This document shows positions 18,062 to 28,026 of a stretch of 64,000 nucleotides of DNA, in pieces (the first letter of the stretch is position 1; every line of letters starts with the position of its first letter). Source of the stretch: Serratia nematodiphila DZ0503SBS1 (GTDB taxonomy: Bacteria; Pseudomonadota; Gammaproteobacteria; Enterobacterales; Enterobacteriaceae). Where the stretch lies: positions 434,001 through 498,000 of the forward strand of contig NZ_JPUX01000002.1 of the NCBI RefSeq assembly GCF_000738675.1, written 5' to 3'. Below the pieces are notes generated by a model, which worked only from the letters and a program-made list of their open reading frames with translations, was not told the origin of the DNA and made no database searches. The translations under genes and the position numbers were made by a program.

Positions 18062-18784
18062 ATGAGTACGCTGTTCATCGCAGATCTGCACTTGTGCGCA
18101 CAGGAACCGGCAATCACTGCCGGTTTTCTGCGTTTTTTACGGCGCGAAGCGGTGCACGCCGACGCGCTGTACATCCTCGGCGACCTGTTTGAGGCCTGGA
18201 TCGGCGACGACGATCCCGAGCCGCTGCACGCGGAGATCGCCGCGGCGCTGAAAGCGCTGCAACAGGCCGGCGTGCCCTGCTATTTCATCCACGGCAACCG
18301 CGATTTTCTGCTCGGCAAGCGCTTCGCCCGCGCCAGCGGCATGCAGCTGCTGCCGGAAGAAAAAGTGCTGGAGCTGTACGGCCGCAGGATCCTGATCCTG
18401 CACGGCGACACCCTGTGCACCGACGATCAAGCCTATCAGCAATTCCGCCGTAAAGTGCACAACCCGCTGATTCAAAAATTGTTCCTCGCGCTGCCGCTGC
18501 GCTGGCGACTGAAGATCGCCGCCAACATGCGCGCCCGCAGCCAGCAATCCAACCAGTACAAGTCGGAAGCCATCATGGACGTCAACCCGCAGGCGGTCGA
18601 GCAAACGATGCTGCGCCACGACGTGCACTGGATGATCCACGGCCATACCCATCGTCCGGCGGTGCACCGGCTGGCGTTGAGCAACGGCGAAGCCCATCGC
18701 GCGGTGCTGGGCGCCTGGCACGTCGAAGGATCGATGATCAAAGTCAGCGCCGACGCCGTCGAGCTGATCCAATTCCCGTTCTGA
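18062..18784 (+). CDS. lpxH: UDP-2,3-diacylglucosamine pyrophosphatase
   Basis: A 240-residue metallophosphoesterase of lipid A synthesis. It splits UDP-2,3-diacylglucosamine to lipid X and UMP at the inner membrane. Metal ligands are visible in IADLHL (DxH), LGDLFEAW (GD), HGNRDFLLG (GNxD), ILHGDTLC and IHGHTHRP. It begins 10 nt after ppiB and is probably cotranscribed. Confidence 0.98.
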   Translation: MSTLFIADLHLCAQEPAITAGFLRFLRREAVHADALYILGDLFEAWIGDDDPEPLHAEIAAALKALQQAGVPCYFIHGNRDFLLGKRFARASGMQLLPEEKVLELYGRRILILHGDTLCTDDQAYQQFRRKVHNPLIQKLFLALPLRWRLKIAANMRARSQQSNQYKSEAIMDVNPQAVEQTMLRHDVHWMIHGHTHRPAVHRLALSNGEAHRAVLGAWHVEGSMIKVSADAVELIQFPF

Positions 18785-18838
18785 GTGCCGCACTGGCGCG
18801 CGGGTGAAAATTCGCGCTTTCGCCGGTGAAAACCGGCG

Positions 18839-18854
18839 ACGCAACCGTTTTCCT
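18839..18854. promoter_or_regulatory. PurR operator upstream of purEK
   Basis: ACGCAACCGTTTTCCT matches the PurR box consensus (ACGCAAACGTTTTCNT) and looks the same as the E. coli purE operator. It lies 80 nt before the purE start. Purine-dependent repression of purEK by PurR is expected. Confidence 0.85.
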
Positions 18855-18933
18855 TACCGTGCGCTCATGGTATGCTCTACGCCCTCATTCGGCCCTCAGC
18901 CGACGCCAGACAAATCACAGGAGCCTTACACCC

Positions 18934-19458
18934 ATGGGAGCCAACGCCGCTTCAGCCGCCAATGCCGGGGCTAAAATCGCAATTGTAATGGGATCGAAAA
19001 GTGACTGGGCCACCATGCAGTTCGCCGCCGAAGTCCTGACCCAGCTCGATGTCCCCTTCCATGTCGAAGTCGTTTCCGCTCACCGCACGCCGGACAAGCT
19101 GTTCAGCTTCGCCGAGCAGGCTGCCGCCAACGGCTTTGACGTGATCATCGCCGGCGCCGGCGGTGCCGCGCATCTGCCGGGCATGCTGGCGGCGAAAACG
19201 CTGGTGCCGGTGCTGGGTGTGCCGGTGCAAAGCGCCGCGCTGAGCGGCGTGGACAGCCTCTACTCCATCGTGCAGATGCCGCGCGGCATTCCGGTGGGGA
19301 CGCTGGCGATCGGCAAAGCCGGCGCCGCCAACGCCGGGCTGCTGGCGATGCAGATCCTGGCGCTGCACGATGCCGCGCTGGCGCAGCGTTTGGCGGACTG
19401 GCGTCAGGCGCAGACTGAAGACGTTTTGAACCACCCCGATCCGCGGGAGGACGCATGA
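18934..19458 (+). CDS. purE: N5-carboxyaminoimidazole ribonucleotide mutase
   Basis: A 174-residue class I PurE, which moves the carboxyl group of N5-CAIR to give CAIR in purine synthesis. [13 protein letters not shown] and [12 protein letters not shown] hold the substrate-binding and catalytic (Ser, His) residues, and [15 protein letters not shown] is the conserved loop. The start at 18934 ([12 protein letters not shown]) follows AGGAG; the upstream frame crosses the PurR box. It overlaps purK by 4 nt. Confidence 0.97.
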   Translation: MGANAASAANAGAKIAIVMGSKSDWATMQFAAEVLTQLDVPFHVEVVSAHRTPDKLFSFAEQAAANGFDVIIAGAGGAAHLPGMLAAKTLVPVLGVPVQSAALSGVDSLYSIVQMPRGIPVGTLAIGKAGAANAGLLAMQILALHDAALAQRLADWRQAQTEDVLNHPDPREDA

Positions 19459-20522
19459 AGCCGGTTTGCGTATTGGGCAACGGTCAGCTGGGGCGCATGC
19501 TGCGCCAGGCCGGCGAACCGCTGGGCATCGCCGTCTACCCTGTCGGCATCGATGCCGAACCCGAGGCGGTGCCGTATCAGAACAGCGTCATTACCGCCGA
19601 GATTGAACGCTGGCCGGAAACCGCGCTGACGCGCGAACTGGCGACTCACAGCGCCTTCGTCAACCGCGACATCTTCCCGCGTTTGGCGGATCGCCTGACG
19701 CAAAAGCAGCTGCTCGATCAACTCGGCCTGGCGACCGCGCCGTGGCAGCTGCTGGCGAGCGCCGCCGAATGGCCGCAGGTGTTCGCTGCGCTGGGCGAGC
19801 TGGCGATCGTCAAACGCCGGGTCGGCGGCTATGACGGCCGCGGCCAGTGGCGCTTGCGCCCGGGCCAGGAAGCCGAACTGCCGGCCGATGCCTATGGCGA
19901 GTGCATCGTCGAGCAAGGCATCAATTTCTCCGGCGAAGTGTCGCTGGTGGGCGCGCGCGGCCACGACGGCCGTTCGGTCTTCTACCCGCTGACCCACAAC
20001 CTGCATGAAGACGGCATCCTGCGCGCCAGCGTGGCGCTGCCGCAGCCCAATCCGGCGCTGCAGCAACAGGCCGAGCAGATGCTGGCGGCGATCCTGAACG
20101 AGCTGAACTACGTCGGCGTGATGGCGATGGAGTGCTTTATCGTCGGCGATCGACTGTTGATCAACGAACTGGCGCCGCGCGTGCACAACAGCGGCCACTG
20201 GACGCAAAACGGCGCATCCATCAGCCAGTTCGAGCTGCACCTGCGCGCCATCCTCGGCCTGCCGCTGCCGCAGCCGGTGGTGAGCACGCCGTCGGTGATG
20301 GTCAACCTGATCGGCACCGCCGTCAACGAACAGTGGCTGTCGCTGCCGCTGGTGCATCTGCACTGGTATGAGAAAGAGGTGCGCCCTGGCCGCAAGGTCG
20401 GCCACCTCAATCTGAACGACCCGAACACCGCCGATCTGCGCCAGGCGCTGCAAGCGCTGGCACCGCTGCTGCCGGGCGAATACCAAAGCGGGCTGGCCTG
20501 GGCACAGCAGAAGCTGGCCTAA
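19455..20522 (+). CDS. purK: N5-carboxyaminoimidazole ribonucleotide synthase
   Basis: A 355-residue ATP-grasp enzyme, which makes N5-CAIR from AIR, bicarbonate and [19 protein letters not shown] is the N-terminal dinucleotide-like loop, [15 protein letters not shown] is the ATP-grasp lysine region, and [15 protein letters not shown] is the metal and phosphate site. It is translationally coupled to purE by ATGA overlap and ends before a clear terminator. Confidence 0.98.
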   Translation: MKPVCVLGNGQLGRMLRQAGEPLGIAVYPVGIDAEPEAVPYQNSVITAEIERWPETALTRELATHSAFVNRDIFPRLADRLTQKQLLDQLGLATAPWQLLASAAEWPQVFAALGELAIVKRRVGGYDGRGQWRLRPGQEAELPADAYGECIVEQGINFSGEVSLVGARGHDGRSVFYPLTHNLHEDGILRASVALPQPNPALQQQAEQMLAAILNELNYVGVMAMECFIVGDRLLINELAPRVHNSGHWTQNGASISQFELHLRAILGLPLPQPVVSTPSVMVNLIGTAVNEQWLSLPLVHLHWYEKEVRPGRKVGHLNLNDPNTADLRQALQALAPLLPGEYQSGLAWAQQKLA

Positions 20523-20542
20523 AGCGCACGCCGCCGAAAGTA

Positions 20543-20573
20543 AAAGGGTTCAGCTTTGGCTGAACCCTTTTTT
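20543..20573 (+). terminator. Rho-independent terminator of purEK
   Basis: AAAGGGTTCAGC and a complementary GCTGAACCCTTT arm form a 12-bp stem followed by more T. It lies 20 nt after the purK stop. Confidence 0.92.
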
Positions 20574-20950
20574 AGGCCTGGTACAATCAAAAAAACCGCC
20601 CGATAGCGTCATTTATCAACAGCATAATATATATAAACAATGAGCAATATCGGCATGAGATATTGAATAAAACATCAAAAATAAGACGAACACCAACATT
20701 TAATCATTGCACTATCAATCTGCATCATTCTAATTTGAAAAAATAAAATCAAGAGCTAAATTTACACTATACATGATAATTAAATAAAAGTATGAGGGGT
20801 CTGTAAACCTAAAATAATTAATGACATGAAATTATAAAAAATTGTCATTACTATATGCATTAAAATAGATACTGACCTATTCATTCTAAAAACAACCATC
20901 CAAAAGGTCTGAGCTACAACTGAAGCACTGATATCTTCCGGAGTGACAAA
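20574..20950. other. AT-rich spacer before the lipoprotein hydrolase
   Basis: About 375 bases of strongly AT-rich DNA, in sharp contrast to the flanking purK and ybbP genes. No gene or clear promoter could be chosen. It likely belongs to the same transferred segment as the next gene. Confidence 0.5.
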
Positions 20951-22345
20951 ATGAAGCTTATATTTCTCACCCTCATTTTAATGCTAAGCGGATGTGTGGC
21001 CAATGCACCATTTCGTACTTCCGATGGGAAAAACTGCGACCACTGGAGAGGGTGTGGCAGTAACTATGAGACACACACCGGCTATGATTTGGGGTTTATC
21101 GAATTTAGTGAGCGCGGCCATGATTTTGCTCCACAGCAAACAGCGCAGCTTTTATCAAATATAGCGCGTATGGAAGAGAAAGAAGACGTTGGTGTCATCG
21201 TGTTTATCCATGGCTGGAAGCATAATGCATCCGTACTTGATAAAAATGTAAAAAACTTCCAAAAAACGCTCTCCTACGTTGCTGCCCCAAGGATAATAGG
21301 AAAAAGAAAACTATTGGGGATCTACATTGGCTGGCGCGGAATGAGCTTTCATGGCGCAGAGCTTGAAAACCTCACTTTTTGGGATCGTAAATCCGTGGCA
21401 GAGGAGGTGGGCCGCAACGGAGTAAAAGATTTTCTCATCAAGCTGGAGTCAATCGTTGGTAAAAATAACAATAATTTTATGCTCACAGTGGGACACAGCT
21501 TTGGTGCCGATATTTTACTTTCCGCTTTGAACGATAACCTGCTGGAGAGAATGAGAACAGCTGAAAATAATAGTACATTGAAACCCTTTGGCGACGGCTT
21601 GATTCTTTTAAACCCTGCGGTAGAAGCAAACCAAGCCCTCCTTTTAAAAGAGAGCAGCATGAGACTGGGCGCTCAAGGAAAACCCATGCCGTCACTGATG
21701 TATGTCATCAGTTCTCGCGCTGATATCCCTACCAACGTGGCATTCCCGGTAGGTCAGTTTTTTGGCAAAAACATAAGATGGTCACAGGTAGAGATAGAAA
21801 GAGATTACTTCGGGGTAAAATATAAAATAAAAGAGCAGGATCTTGACGATATAACGGTAGGCAACTTTAAAATGTTTACCACGGGTTACATGTATAATAA
21901 AGAACATACCGTGAGCGACACCAGGACATCTCAGTACCATATTCCCGCGCAAATATCAAAAAAAGAAGACCTGTTAGACATTGAGCAATTGATATCGGAA
22001 GCTATCAATTCCGGCATTATCGGACCATGGAAATTTAATTCTTATTGTACCCGTACCCTGCACCAGAAAGAACAATATCACCATGATAGACTCCCTTGTT
22101 TCGACAACGATCCTATAGATTTCATTTCAGTACCTGATTCTTTTATCTCTAACCACAACGATATATTCAACCGGAATGTAATAACATTACTAATGACAAT
22201 GACAAGCCAATCCCTCAGCAATAAAAAAGGTAGAATAACGAAATACTGTCAAAAAACAGGAGGGTTTTCATTCGAAGATTGTTTTAACTACTACTACTTA
22301 ATAAATGAAGATTTCACAGTTAATAAGCATTCAAAACTCTATTAA
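20951..22345 (+). CDS. Alpha/beta-hydrolase lipoprotein
   Basis: A 464-residue protein. The N-terminus MKLIFLTLILMLSGCVANAP is a lipoprotein signal with the lipobox LSGC (lipidated Cys at residue 15). VGVIVFIHGWKHNAS is the oxyanion-hole strand and LTVGHSFGADILLSAL carries the nucleophile elbow GHSFG. This points to an esterase or lipase-like enzyme anchored in a membrane. The substrate is unknown. The gene is AT rich and sits alone between purK and ybbP, which are close neighbours in the usual backbone, so it is probably an insertion. Confidence 0.75.
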   Translation: MKLIFLTLILMLSGCVANAPFRTSDGKNCDHWRGCGSNYETHTGYDLGFIEFSERGHDFAPQQTAQLLSNIARMEEKEDVGVIVFIHGWKHNASVLDKNVKNFQKTLSYVAAPRIIGKRKLLGIYIGWRGMSFHGAELENLTFWDRKSVAEEVGRNGVKDFLIKLESIVGKNNNNFMLTVGHSFGADILLSALNDNLLERMRTAENNSTLKPFGDGLILLNPAVEANQALLLKESSMRLGAQGKPMPSLMYVISSRADIPTNVAFPVGQFFGKNIRWSQVEIERDYFGVKYKIKEQDLDDITVGNFKMFTTGYMYNKEHTVSDTRTSQYHIPAQISKKEDLLDIEQLISEAINSGIIGPWKFNSYCTRTLHQKEQYHHDRLPCFDNDPIDFISVPDSFISNHNDIFNRNVITLLMTMTSQSLSNKKGRITKYCQKTGGFSFEDCFNYYYLINEDFTVNKHSKLY

Positions 22346-22346
22346 G

Positions 22347-22377
22347 GTAAGCGGCGGGGAAAATGCCCGCCGCTTAC
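22347..22377. terminator. GC-rich hairpin between convergent genes
   Basis: GTAAGCGGCGGG-N7-CCCGCCGCTTAC, a perfect 12-bp stem right after the hydrolase stop codon. No clear U-tract follows. It may end or protect the hydrolase message. Confidence 0.55.
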
Positions 22378-22439
22378 TGAGTCCCCTGCCCGGATCAAAG
22401 AGACTCACCCTTTTCGGCCGCTACCTGCCTCGATATCAA

Positions 22440-24872
22440 CTAGCCCTCATAACTGCGGAACAGCGCCTTGCCGCGCAGCAGGCGCACGCCCAGCCAGCCG
22501 CCGCACAGCGACAGCAGCAGCGCGCTGGCCAGCGGCAGCGCCCACCACAGCACCGGCGTCGGCGTCCACGGGAAGTCAAACACCCGGCTCTGCAGTAGCC
22601 ACAGTGCCGCCTCGGCGCCCACCGCCGCCGCGATGCCCGCTACCAACCCCAGCAGGGCAAACTCGCACCACAGCGTGCGGCGCAGCAGCCGTTTGCCGGC
22701 CCCCAGCGTACGGTACACCACCAACTCCTGCCGCCGCTGACGCATGCCGACCTGCACCTGCGCCAGCAGCAGCAGGCCGCCGCACAGCACTACCAGCACC
22801 ACCATCACCTCCAGCGCGCGACTGACCTGTTGCAGCACGCCGCCGACCTGTTTCAGGATCGCGCCGATGTCCAGCAGGCTGAGCGTCGGGAACTGGCGAT
22901 TGAGCTGGGTCAGCATCTGGCCGTCACCGTCGTAGCGGAAGCTGGTGAGCCAGGTCTGCGGCTGGCCGTCCAATGCGCCCGGCGGGAAGATAAAGTAAAA
23001 GTTCGGCTTCAGGCTTTCCCAATCCACCTGGCGCAGGCTGGTAACTTTGGCACTGAACGCCTGGGTATCGCCGCTGAAGGTCAGCGTATCGCCCAGCTTG
23101 ATCTTCAGCCGCCCGGCGATGCCTTCATCCATTGAAACCTCACCGGTTTTCGGCGGCCAATTGCCCGCCACCAGCGGATTGTGATCCGGCAGATCGGCCA
23201 ACCAGGTCAGGTTAAGCTCGCGGTTCACCGCCTCGCCGCCCGGATCGTCTTCATGCACCCGCTCGGTCGCCAGCTGCTGGTTTATCTCGGTCAGGCGCAC
23301 CCGGACGATCGGATAATAGGTTTCCGGCTTGATCTGGTGCTGCTGCAGGAAGGCTTTCACCTGCGGCACCTGCGCCTCGGTCATATTGAGCAGGAAATAG
23401 TTCGGGCTGTCCGGCGGCAGCTGTTGCTGCCAGCGTTCGAGCAGATCGCCGCGCAGCACCAACAGCAGCGCCAACAGCATGAACGACAGCGAAAACGCCG
23501 CCAGCTGGCTGATGGTCACCCACGGCTGGTGCAGCAGGCGGTTGACCGCCAGCCGCAGCGCCAGGCTCTTGAGCGTGATGCGGCGCAACAACAGCAGGCT
23601 GCCCCAGCCGATGCCGCCCAGCAGCAGCGCCAGCACCGCCATGCCAGCCAGGATCGCCCACAGCAGCGTGCTGGCCCCCATCAGCGCCACCAACAGCGCC
23701 ACCACGATCGCCGCCGTCACCGGCAAGAAGTAGCGCAGCGGCCAGACGTTGGCCGTCACGTCTCGGCGCAGCACCCGCAGCGGCTGGGTGGCCAGCAGCT
23801 GGCGATACGGCCGCAGCCCGACCAGCAGCGAGATCAGCACCAGCGCGCCGAGCGCCCACAGCCACGGCCAGGCGCCGGCGGCAGGCAATGCAGCCGGTAA
23901 TACCGGCTTCAGCAGGCGGATCAGCAACGCTTCAAACGCCAGCCCGATCGCCCCGCCGCACGCCGCCGCCAGCGCCATCACCGCCAGCCACTGGCCGACG
24001 ATCAATTTACGCAGCGCGCCGCGCCCGGCACCGAGGGTTTTCAGCACCGCGATCAGATCGTAACGGCTGCGGCAATAGTGGCTCATCGCCACCGCCACGG
24101 CGGCGATCGACAACAGCAGCGTCAGCAGGGCCGACAGCAGCAGGAACTGTTGGGAGCGCTGCAGCGACTTGCCGAGCGCGCTGCCGGATTCCTGCAGCCC
24201 GAACCAGCGCTGATCCGGCGTCAACTGCGGCGCCAGCCGTTCCTCGTAACGCTGAATATCCGGCTCAGCGCCGGCGAACATGTAGCGGTAGGTCAGGCGG
24301 CTGCCCGGCTGCACCGCGCCGGTCTTATCGACGTCCGCCAGGTTGATCATGATGCGCGGCGCGGTCTGGAACGGATTGAAGCCGGCATCCGGCTCCTGAA
24401 TGATTTCACCGGCGATGCGAAGCGTAGTGTCGCCCACCTCCAGCGAATCCCCCACTTTCACGTTCAGCAGCGCCAACAAACGCGGCGCCACCAGCACGCT
24501 GCCCGGTTCGGGTTTGATGTTGGCCGGGCGCGTTTCCAGCTTGCCGTACAGCGGATAGGCCAAATCGGTGGCTTTCACGTCCGCCAGCTGCGGCCGATCG
24601 CCGGCATAGGTCATGGTGGTGAACGACAGCTGACGGCTCACCTTCAGCCCCTGCTGCTGCGCGTCCAATAGCCAGCCTTCCGGCACCGGATGCGCGCTGC
24701 GCAGCACCCGATCGCCGGCGATAAAATCGCGGCTCTGCTGGCTGAGCCCTTTGTCCATGCGATCGCTGATGCTGCCAAGCGCCAGCACGCAGGCGACGGA
24801 GAGCGTCAGCGCCAGCCACACGATCAGCAGCGACGGCGAGCGCCATTCGCGCCAGAACCAGCGCCAGATCAT
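22440..24872 (-). CDS. ybbP: YbbP, ABC transporter permease (FtsX-like)
   Basis: An 810-residue inner-membrane protein with the long MacB/FtsX-type layout: an N-terminal helix, a large periplasmic domain (about 40-250), three helices, a central pair, a second periplasmic domain (about 480-680) and a final group of three helices. It pairs with the ATPase YbbA encoded just upstream, with which it shares an ATGA overlap. A GGAGG site precedes the start at 24872. The YbbAP complex is thought to act in envelope lipid or toxic-compound handling together with TesA; the exact substrate is not shown by the sequence. Confidence 0.94.
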   Translation of the reverse strand: MIWRWFWREWRSPSLLIVWLALTLSVACVLALGSISDRMDKGLSQQSRDFIAGDRVLRSAHPVPEGWLLDAQQQGLKVSRQLSFTTMTYAGDRPQLADVKATDLAYPLYGKLETRPANIKPEPGSVLVAPRLLALLNVKVGDSLEVGDTTLRIAGEIIQEPDAGFNPFQTAPRIMINLADVDKTGAVQPGSRLTYRYMFAGAEPDIQRYEERLAPQLTPDQRWFGLQESGSALGKSLQRSQQFLLLSALLTLLLSIAAVAVAMSHYCRSRYDLIAVLKTLGAGRGALRKLIVGQWLAVMALAAACGGAIGLAFEALLIRLLKPVLPAALPAAGAWPWLWALGALVLISLLVGLRPYRQLLATQPLRVLRRDVTANVWPLRYFLPVTAAIVVALLVALMGASTLLWAILAGMAVLALLLGGIGWGSLLLLRRITLKSLALRLAVNRLLHQPWVTISQLAAFSLSFMLLALLLVLRGDLLERWQQQLPPDSPNYFLLNMTEAQVPQVKAFLQQHQIKPETYYPIVRVRLTEINQQLATERVHEDDPGGEAVNRELNLTWLADLPDHNPLVAGNWPPKTGEVSMDEGIAGRLKIKLGDTLTFSGDTQAFSAKVTSLRQVDWESLKPNFYFIFPPGALDGQPQTWLTSFRYDGDGQMLTQLNRQFPTLSLLDIGAILKQVGGVLQQVSRALEVMVVLVVLCGGLLLLAQVQVGMRQRRQELVVYRTLGAGKRLLRRTLWCEFALLGLVAGIAAAVGAEAALWLLQSRVFDFPWTPTPVLWWALPLASALLLSLCGGWLGVRLLRGKALFRSYEG

Positions 24873-25555
24873 GCTTCCTCCCACAGCTTGCCTTCACGCA
24901 GCCGCAGCCGCCGCTGGCAGCGCGCCGCCAGGGTTTCGTCATGGGTCACCAGGATCAGGGTGGTGTCAAAATCGCGGTTGAGAGAGAACAGCAGGTCGGC
25001 GATGCGATCGCCGGTCTGACGATCGAGGTTGCCGGTCGGTTCATCGGCGAACAGCACCCGCGGCCGGCCGCTGAAGGCGCGCGCCAGCGCCACGCGCTGC
25101 TGCTCGCCGCCGGACAGCTGCGCCGGCAGGTGATCGAGACGTTTGCCCAGCCCCAGCTGTTCCAGTAACTGCACCGCCTGCTCGCGACTCTGCCTGTCGC
25201 TCTCGCCGCGCAGCAGCGCCGGCAGCTGCACGTTCTCCAGCGCGTTCAGCGTCGGCACCAACATGAACGACTGAAACACAAAGCCGACGTTCCTGGCGCG
25301 CAGCGCAGCGCGCCCCTCTTCGTCCAACGCGGTCAGCGACTCGCCGAGCAAACGCACCTCGCCCTCGCTGCCGTCGTCCAGCCCGGCCAAAATGCCCAGC
25401 AAGGTCGATTTCCCCGATCCGGATTCGCCGATCAGGGCGATCGTCTGCGCGGGTTTGACAAGCAGCTCGACTCCGGTGAGGATGGTGAGCTGATGCTCAC
25501 CCTGACCAACGTGTTTACTAAGATGATGAACTTCAAGAACGTTTTCCGCTGGCAT
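24869..25555 (-). CDS. ybbA: YbbA, ABC transporter ATP-binding protein
   Basis: A 228-residue ATPase of the LolD/MacB type. Walker A is GESGSGKST, the signature is [15 protein letters not shown], Walker B is [12 protein letters not shown], and the H-loop is LVTHDETLA. Its 5' end overlaps the divergent tesA by about 30 nt, an arrangement also known in E. coli. It forms an operon with ybbP. Confidence 0.96.
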   Translation of the reverse strand: MPAENVLEVHHLSKHVGQGEHQLTILTGVELLVKPAQTIALIGESGSGKSTLLGILAGLDDGSEGEVRLLGESLTALDEEGRAALRARNVGFVFQSFMLVPTLNALENVQLPALLRGESDRQSREQAVQLLEQLGLGKRLDHLPAQLSGGEQQRVALARAFSGRPRVLFADEPTGNLDRQTGDRIADLLFSLNRDFDTTLILVTHDETLAARCQRRLRLREGKLWEEA

Positions 25556-26164
25556 CTTCCCTTCCTTTTGCTGTTGGGATTATTCAGTTTACGCGCTGCC
25601 GCCGCCGATACCTTATTGATTTTGGGCGACAGTTTAAGCGCCGGCTATCGCCTGCCGATCGAGCGGGCCTGGCCGACGCTGTTGGCCGAACAGTGGCAGA
25701 AAAAACCGGGCGCGCCGCAGCTGGTCAACGCCAGCATCAGCGGCGACACCGCCGCACAGGGGCTGGCGCGTCTGCCCGCGCTGCTGAAACAGCATCAGCC
25801 GCACTGGGTGCTGATCGAGCTGGGCGCCAACGACGGCCTGCGCGGCTTCCCGGCGCAGGACGTACAGCGCGATCTCGGCCAAATCATCACACGGGTGCAG
25901 CAGGCCGGCGCGCAGCCGCTGCTGATGCAGATCCGCATCCCGCCTAACTACGGCCGCCGCTATACCGAGGCGTTCAGCGCCGTCTACCCGGCGCTGGCCA
26001 AGCAGTTCAACATTCCGCTGCTGCCGTTCTATATGGAACAGGTGGTGGTAAAGCCGGAATGGATGCAGGATGACGGATTGCACCCCAATGGGGACGCTCA
26101 GCCGTTTATCGCCACCTGGATGGCGAAGCGCCTGGAACCGCTAGTAAAGCATGAGTCTCACTAA
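25523..26164 (+). CDS. tesA: Periplasmic acyl-CoA thioesterase I / lysophospholipase L1
   Basis: A 213-residue SGNH hydrolase. A signal peptide (about residues 1-27, ending RAAAA) precedes DTLLILGDSLSAGY, in which the Ser of GDSLS is the nucleophile. GANDGLRG holds the block III Asn, and DGLHPN near the end carries the catalytic Asp and His. It hydrolyses acyl thioesters, lysophospholipids and some peptides in the periplasm. The start at 25523 ([14 protein letters not shown]) matches E. coli; an upstream in-frame ATG at 25493 is less likely. Confidence 0.96.
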   Translation: MMNFKNVFRWHLPFLLLLGLFSLRAAAADTLLILGDSLSAGYRLPIERAWPTLLAEQWQKKPGAPQLVNASISGDTAAQGLARLPALLKQHQPHWVLIELGANDGLRGFPAQDVQRDLGQIITRVQQAGAQPLLMQIRIPPNYGRRYTEAFSAVYPALAKQFNIPLLPFYMEQVVVKPEWMQDDGLHPNGDAQPFIATWMAKRLEPLVKHESH

Positions 26165-26190
26165 ATTAGGGTCGTACACTAGGTAAAGTT

Positions 26191-26967
26191 ATGCAAAAAG
26201 CGGTATTGATAACCGGCTGTTCCAGCGGGATTGGCTTGATTGCGGCGCAGGATCTGCGCAACCGCGGCTACCGGGTGCTGGCCGCCTGCCGTAAGCCGCA
26301 GGACGTGGAAAACATGCGCCAGCTCGGGCTGGAAGGCATCGAGCTGGATCTGGACGACAGCGCCAGCGTCGAGCGCGCCGCCGCCGAGGTGATCGCGCTG
26401 ACCGACGGCCGCCTGTACGGCCTGTTCAATAACGGGGGGTTCGGCGTTTACGGCCCGCTCAGCCGCATTTCGCGCAGCCAGCTGGAGCGGCAGTTCGCCA
26501 CCAACCTGTTCGGCACCCACCAGCTAACCCAGCTGCTGTTGCCGGCAATGCTGCCGCACGGCGAAGGGCGCATCATTCAAACCAGCTCGGTGATGGGTCT
26601 GGTCTCCAGCGCCGGGCGCGGCGCCTACGCCGCCAGCAAGTTCGCGCTGGAAGCCTGGTCGGACGCGCTGCGCATGGAGCTGCACGGCAGCGGCATTCAG
26701 GTCAGCCTGATCGAACCGGGGCCAATCTCCACCCACTTTAGCCAGAACGTCAACCAGGCGCAGAGCGACAAGCCGGTGCACAACCCCGGCATCGCCAAGC
26801 GCCTGACGCTGCCGCCGGAGGCCATTCTGCCCAAACTGCGCCACGCGCTGGAAAGCCCGCGCGCCAAACTGCGCTATCCGGTCACCCTGCTGGCGCACGC
26901 GATGAGCGTGCTGCGCCGCATTTTGCCGGGCCGCTGTCTGGATTGGCTGCTGCGCAGCAACGCTTAA
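26191..26967 (+). CDS. ybbO: YbbO, short-chain dehydrogenase/reductase
   Basis: A 258-residue [12 protein letters not shown] is the TGxxxGxG cofactor loop, NNGGFG corresponds to the NNAG motif, and S-x12-YAASK gives the catalytic Ser, Tyr and Lys ([21 protein letters not shown]). E. coli YbbO reduces aldehydes and ketones with NADPH. The order tesA-ybbO-ybbN is conserved. TTAGG and GGTAAAG lie upstream. Confidence 0.95.
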   Translation: MQKAVLITGCSSGIGLIAAQDLRNRGYRVLAACRKPQDVENMRQLGLEGIELDLDDSASVERAAAEVIALTDGRLYGLFNNGGFGVYGPLSRISRSQLERQFATNLFGTHQLTQLLLPAMLPHGEGRIIQTSSVMGLVSSAGRGAYAASKFALEAWSDALRMELHGSGIQVSLIEPGPISTHFSQNVNQAQSDKPVHNPGIAKRLTLPPEAILPKLRHALESPRAKLRYPVTLLAHAMSVLRRILPGRCLDWLLRSNA

Positions 26968-27044
26968 TTCGCCCGACGGGGTTGAAGAATGGCGGCGCGC
27001 CCCCATTTACACCCCATGGCTCCGCACGATCAGAGAGAAAAAAG

Positions 27045-27899
27045 ATGCTAGCTCAAGCTGTTGTTGATATTAACGAAACTAACCTGCACCAGACGCTGGA
27101 ACAGTCGATGTCCATTCCGGTGCTGTTCTACTTCTGGTCCGAGCGCAGCCAACACTGCCTGCAGCTCACGCCGGTGCTGGACAAGCTGGCGGCGGAATAC
27201 GCCGGTCAGTTCATTCTGGCCAAGGTGGACTGCGACGCCGAGCAGATGATCGCCTCCCAGTTCGGGCTGCGTTCCATTCCGACGGTCTACCTGTTTAAAG
27301 ACGGCCAACCGGTCGACGGCTTCCAGGGCCCGCAGCCGGAAGAAGCGATCCGCGACCTGCTGCAGCGTTTCCTGCCGAAGGAAGAAGATCTGAAACTGGC
27401 GCAGGCGCAGGAACTGCTGGCCGCCGGCAACGCCGCCGAAGCGCTGCCGCTGCTGAAAGACGCCTGGCAGAGCAGCCAGCAGCGCAGCGACATCGGCCTG
27501 ACGCTGGCCGAAACGCAGATCGCCCTCAGCCGCAGCGAAGACGCCGAAGCGGTGCTGGCGACCATCCCGCTGCAGGATCGCGATACGCGCTATCAGGGCC
27601 TGGTGGCGCAGATTGAACTGTTGAAGCAGGCAGCGGACACGCCGGAAATCCAACAGCTGCAACAGCAGGTGCAGCAAGAGCCGGACAACGTCGAGCTGGC
27701 GGTGCAGCTGGCGCTGCAACTGCATCAGGTCGGGCGTAACGAAGAAGCGCTGGAACTGCTGATGGGGCATCTGAAGAAAGATCTGGCCGCCGCCAACGGC
27801 AACGCGCGCAAGACCCTGATGGACATTCTGGCCGCACTCGGCACCGGCGACGCGCTGGCCGCTAAATATCGCCGCCAGCTGTACTCCCTGCTGTACTGA
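27045..27899 (+). CDS. cnoX: CnoX/YbbN, thioredoxin-TPR chaperone
   Basis: A 284-residue protein with an N-terminal thioredoxin fold (about 1-110) followed by TPR-like helices. The thioredoxin active site is changed to SQHC (in [13 protein letters not shown]), the form found in E. coli YbbN, which lacks normal reductase activity but protects substrates during oxidative (hypochlorite) stress and hands them to GroEL and DnaK. The start at 27045 follows AGAGAGA; the earlier in-frame ATG overlaps ybbO. Confidence 0.93.
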   Translation: MLAQAVVDINETNLHQTLEQSMSIPVLFYFWSERSQHCLQLTPVLDKLAAEYAGQFILAKVDCDAEQMIASQFGLRSIPTVYLFKDGQPVDGFQGPQPEEAIRDLLQRFLPKEEDLKLAQAQELLAAGNAAEALPLLKDAWQSSQQRSDIGLTLAETQIALSRSEDAEAVLATIPLQDRDTRYQGLVAQIELLKQAADTPEIQQLQQQVQQEPDNVELAVQLALQLHQVGRNEEALELLMGHLKKDLAAANGNARKTLMDILAALGTGDALAAKYRRQLYSLLY

Positions 27900-27925
27900 T
27901 ATACCCTGCTTCTTTCCAGCCGCAT

Positions 27926-28002
27926 CGTTGTTGGCTGTGTTTGCAAGTCCCCGGGAACCTACTCAAGTCAGTGACCGGGACGCGCAAACACAGCCAACAC
28001 AG
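27926..28002. repeat. ERIC-like palindromic repeat
   Basis: A long imperfect palindrome between convergent ybbN and cfa. The outer arms TGTTGGCTGTGTTTGC (27929-27944) and GCAAACACAGCCAACA (27984-27999) are perfect over 16 bp. The core AAGTCAGTGACCGGGACGCG resembles the ERIC2 core (AAGTAAGTGACTGGGGTGAGCG) and the left inner part resembles the complementary ERIC1R sequence. It is shorter than the full 127-bp ERIC. It may also terminate both transcripts. Confidence 0.6.
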
Positions 28003-28026
28003 AAGCAGCTTGAAAGATGACGGGAA

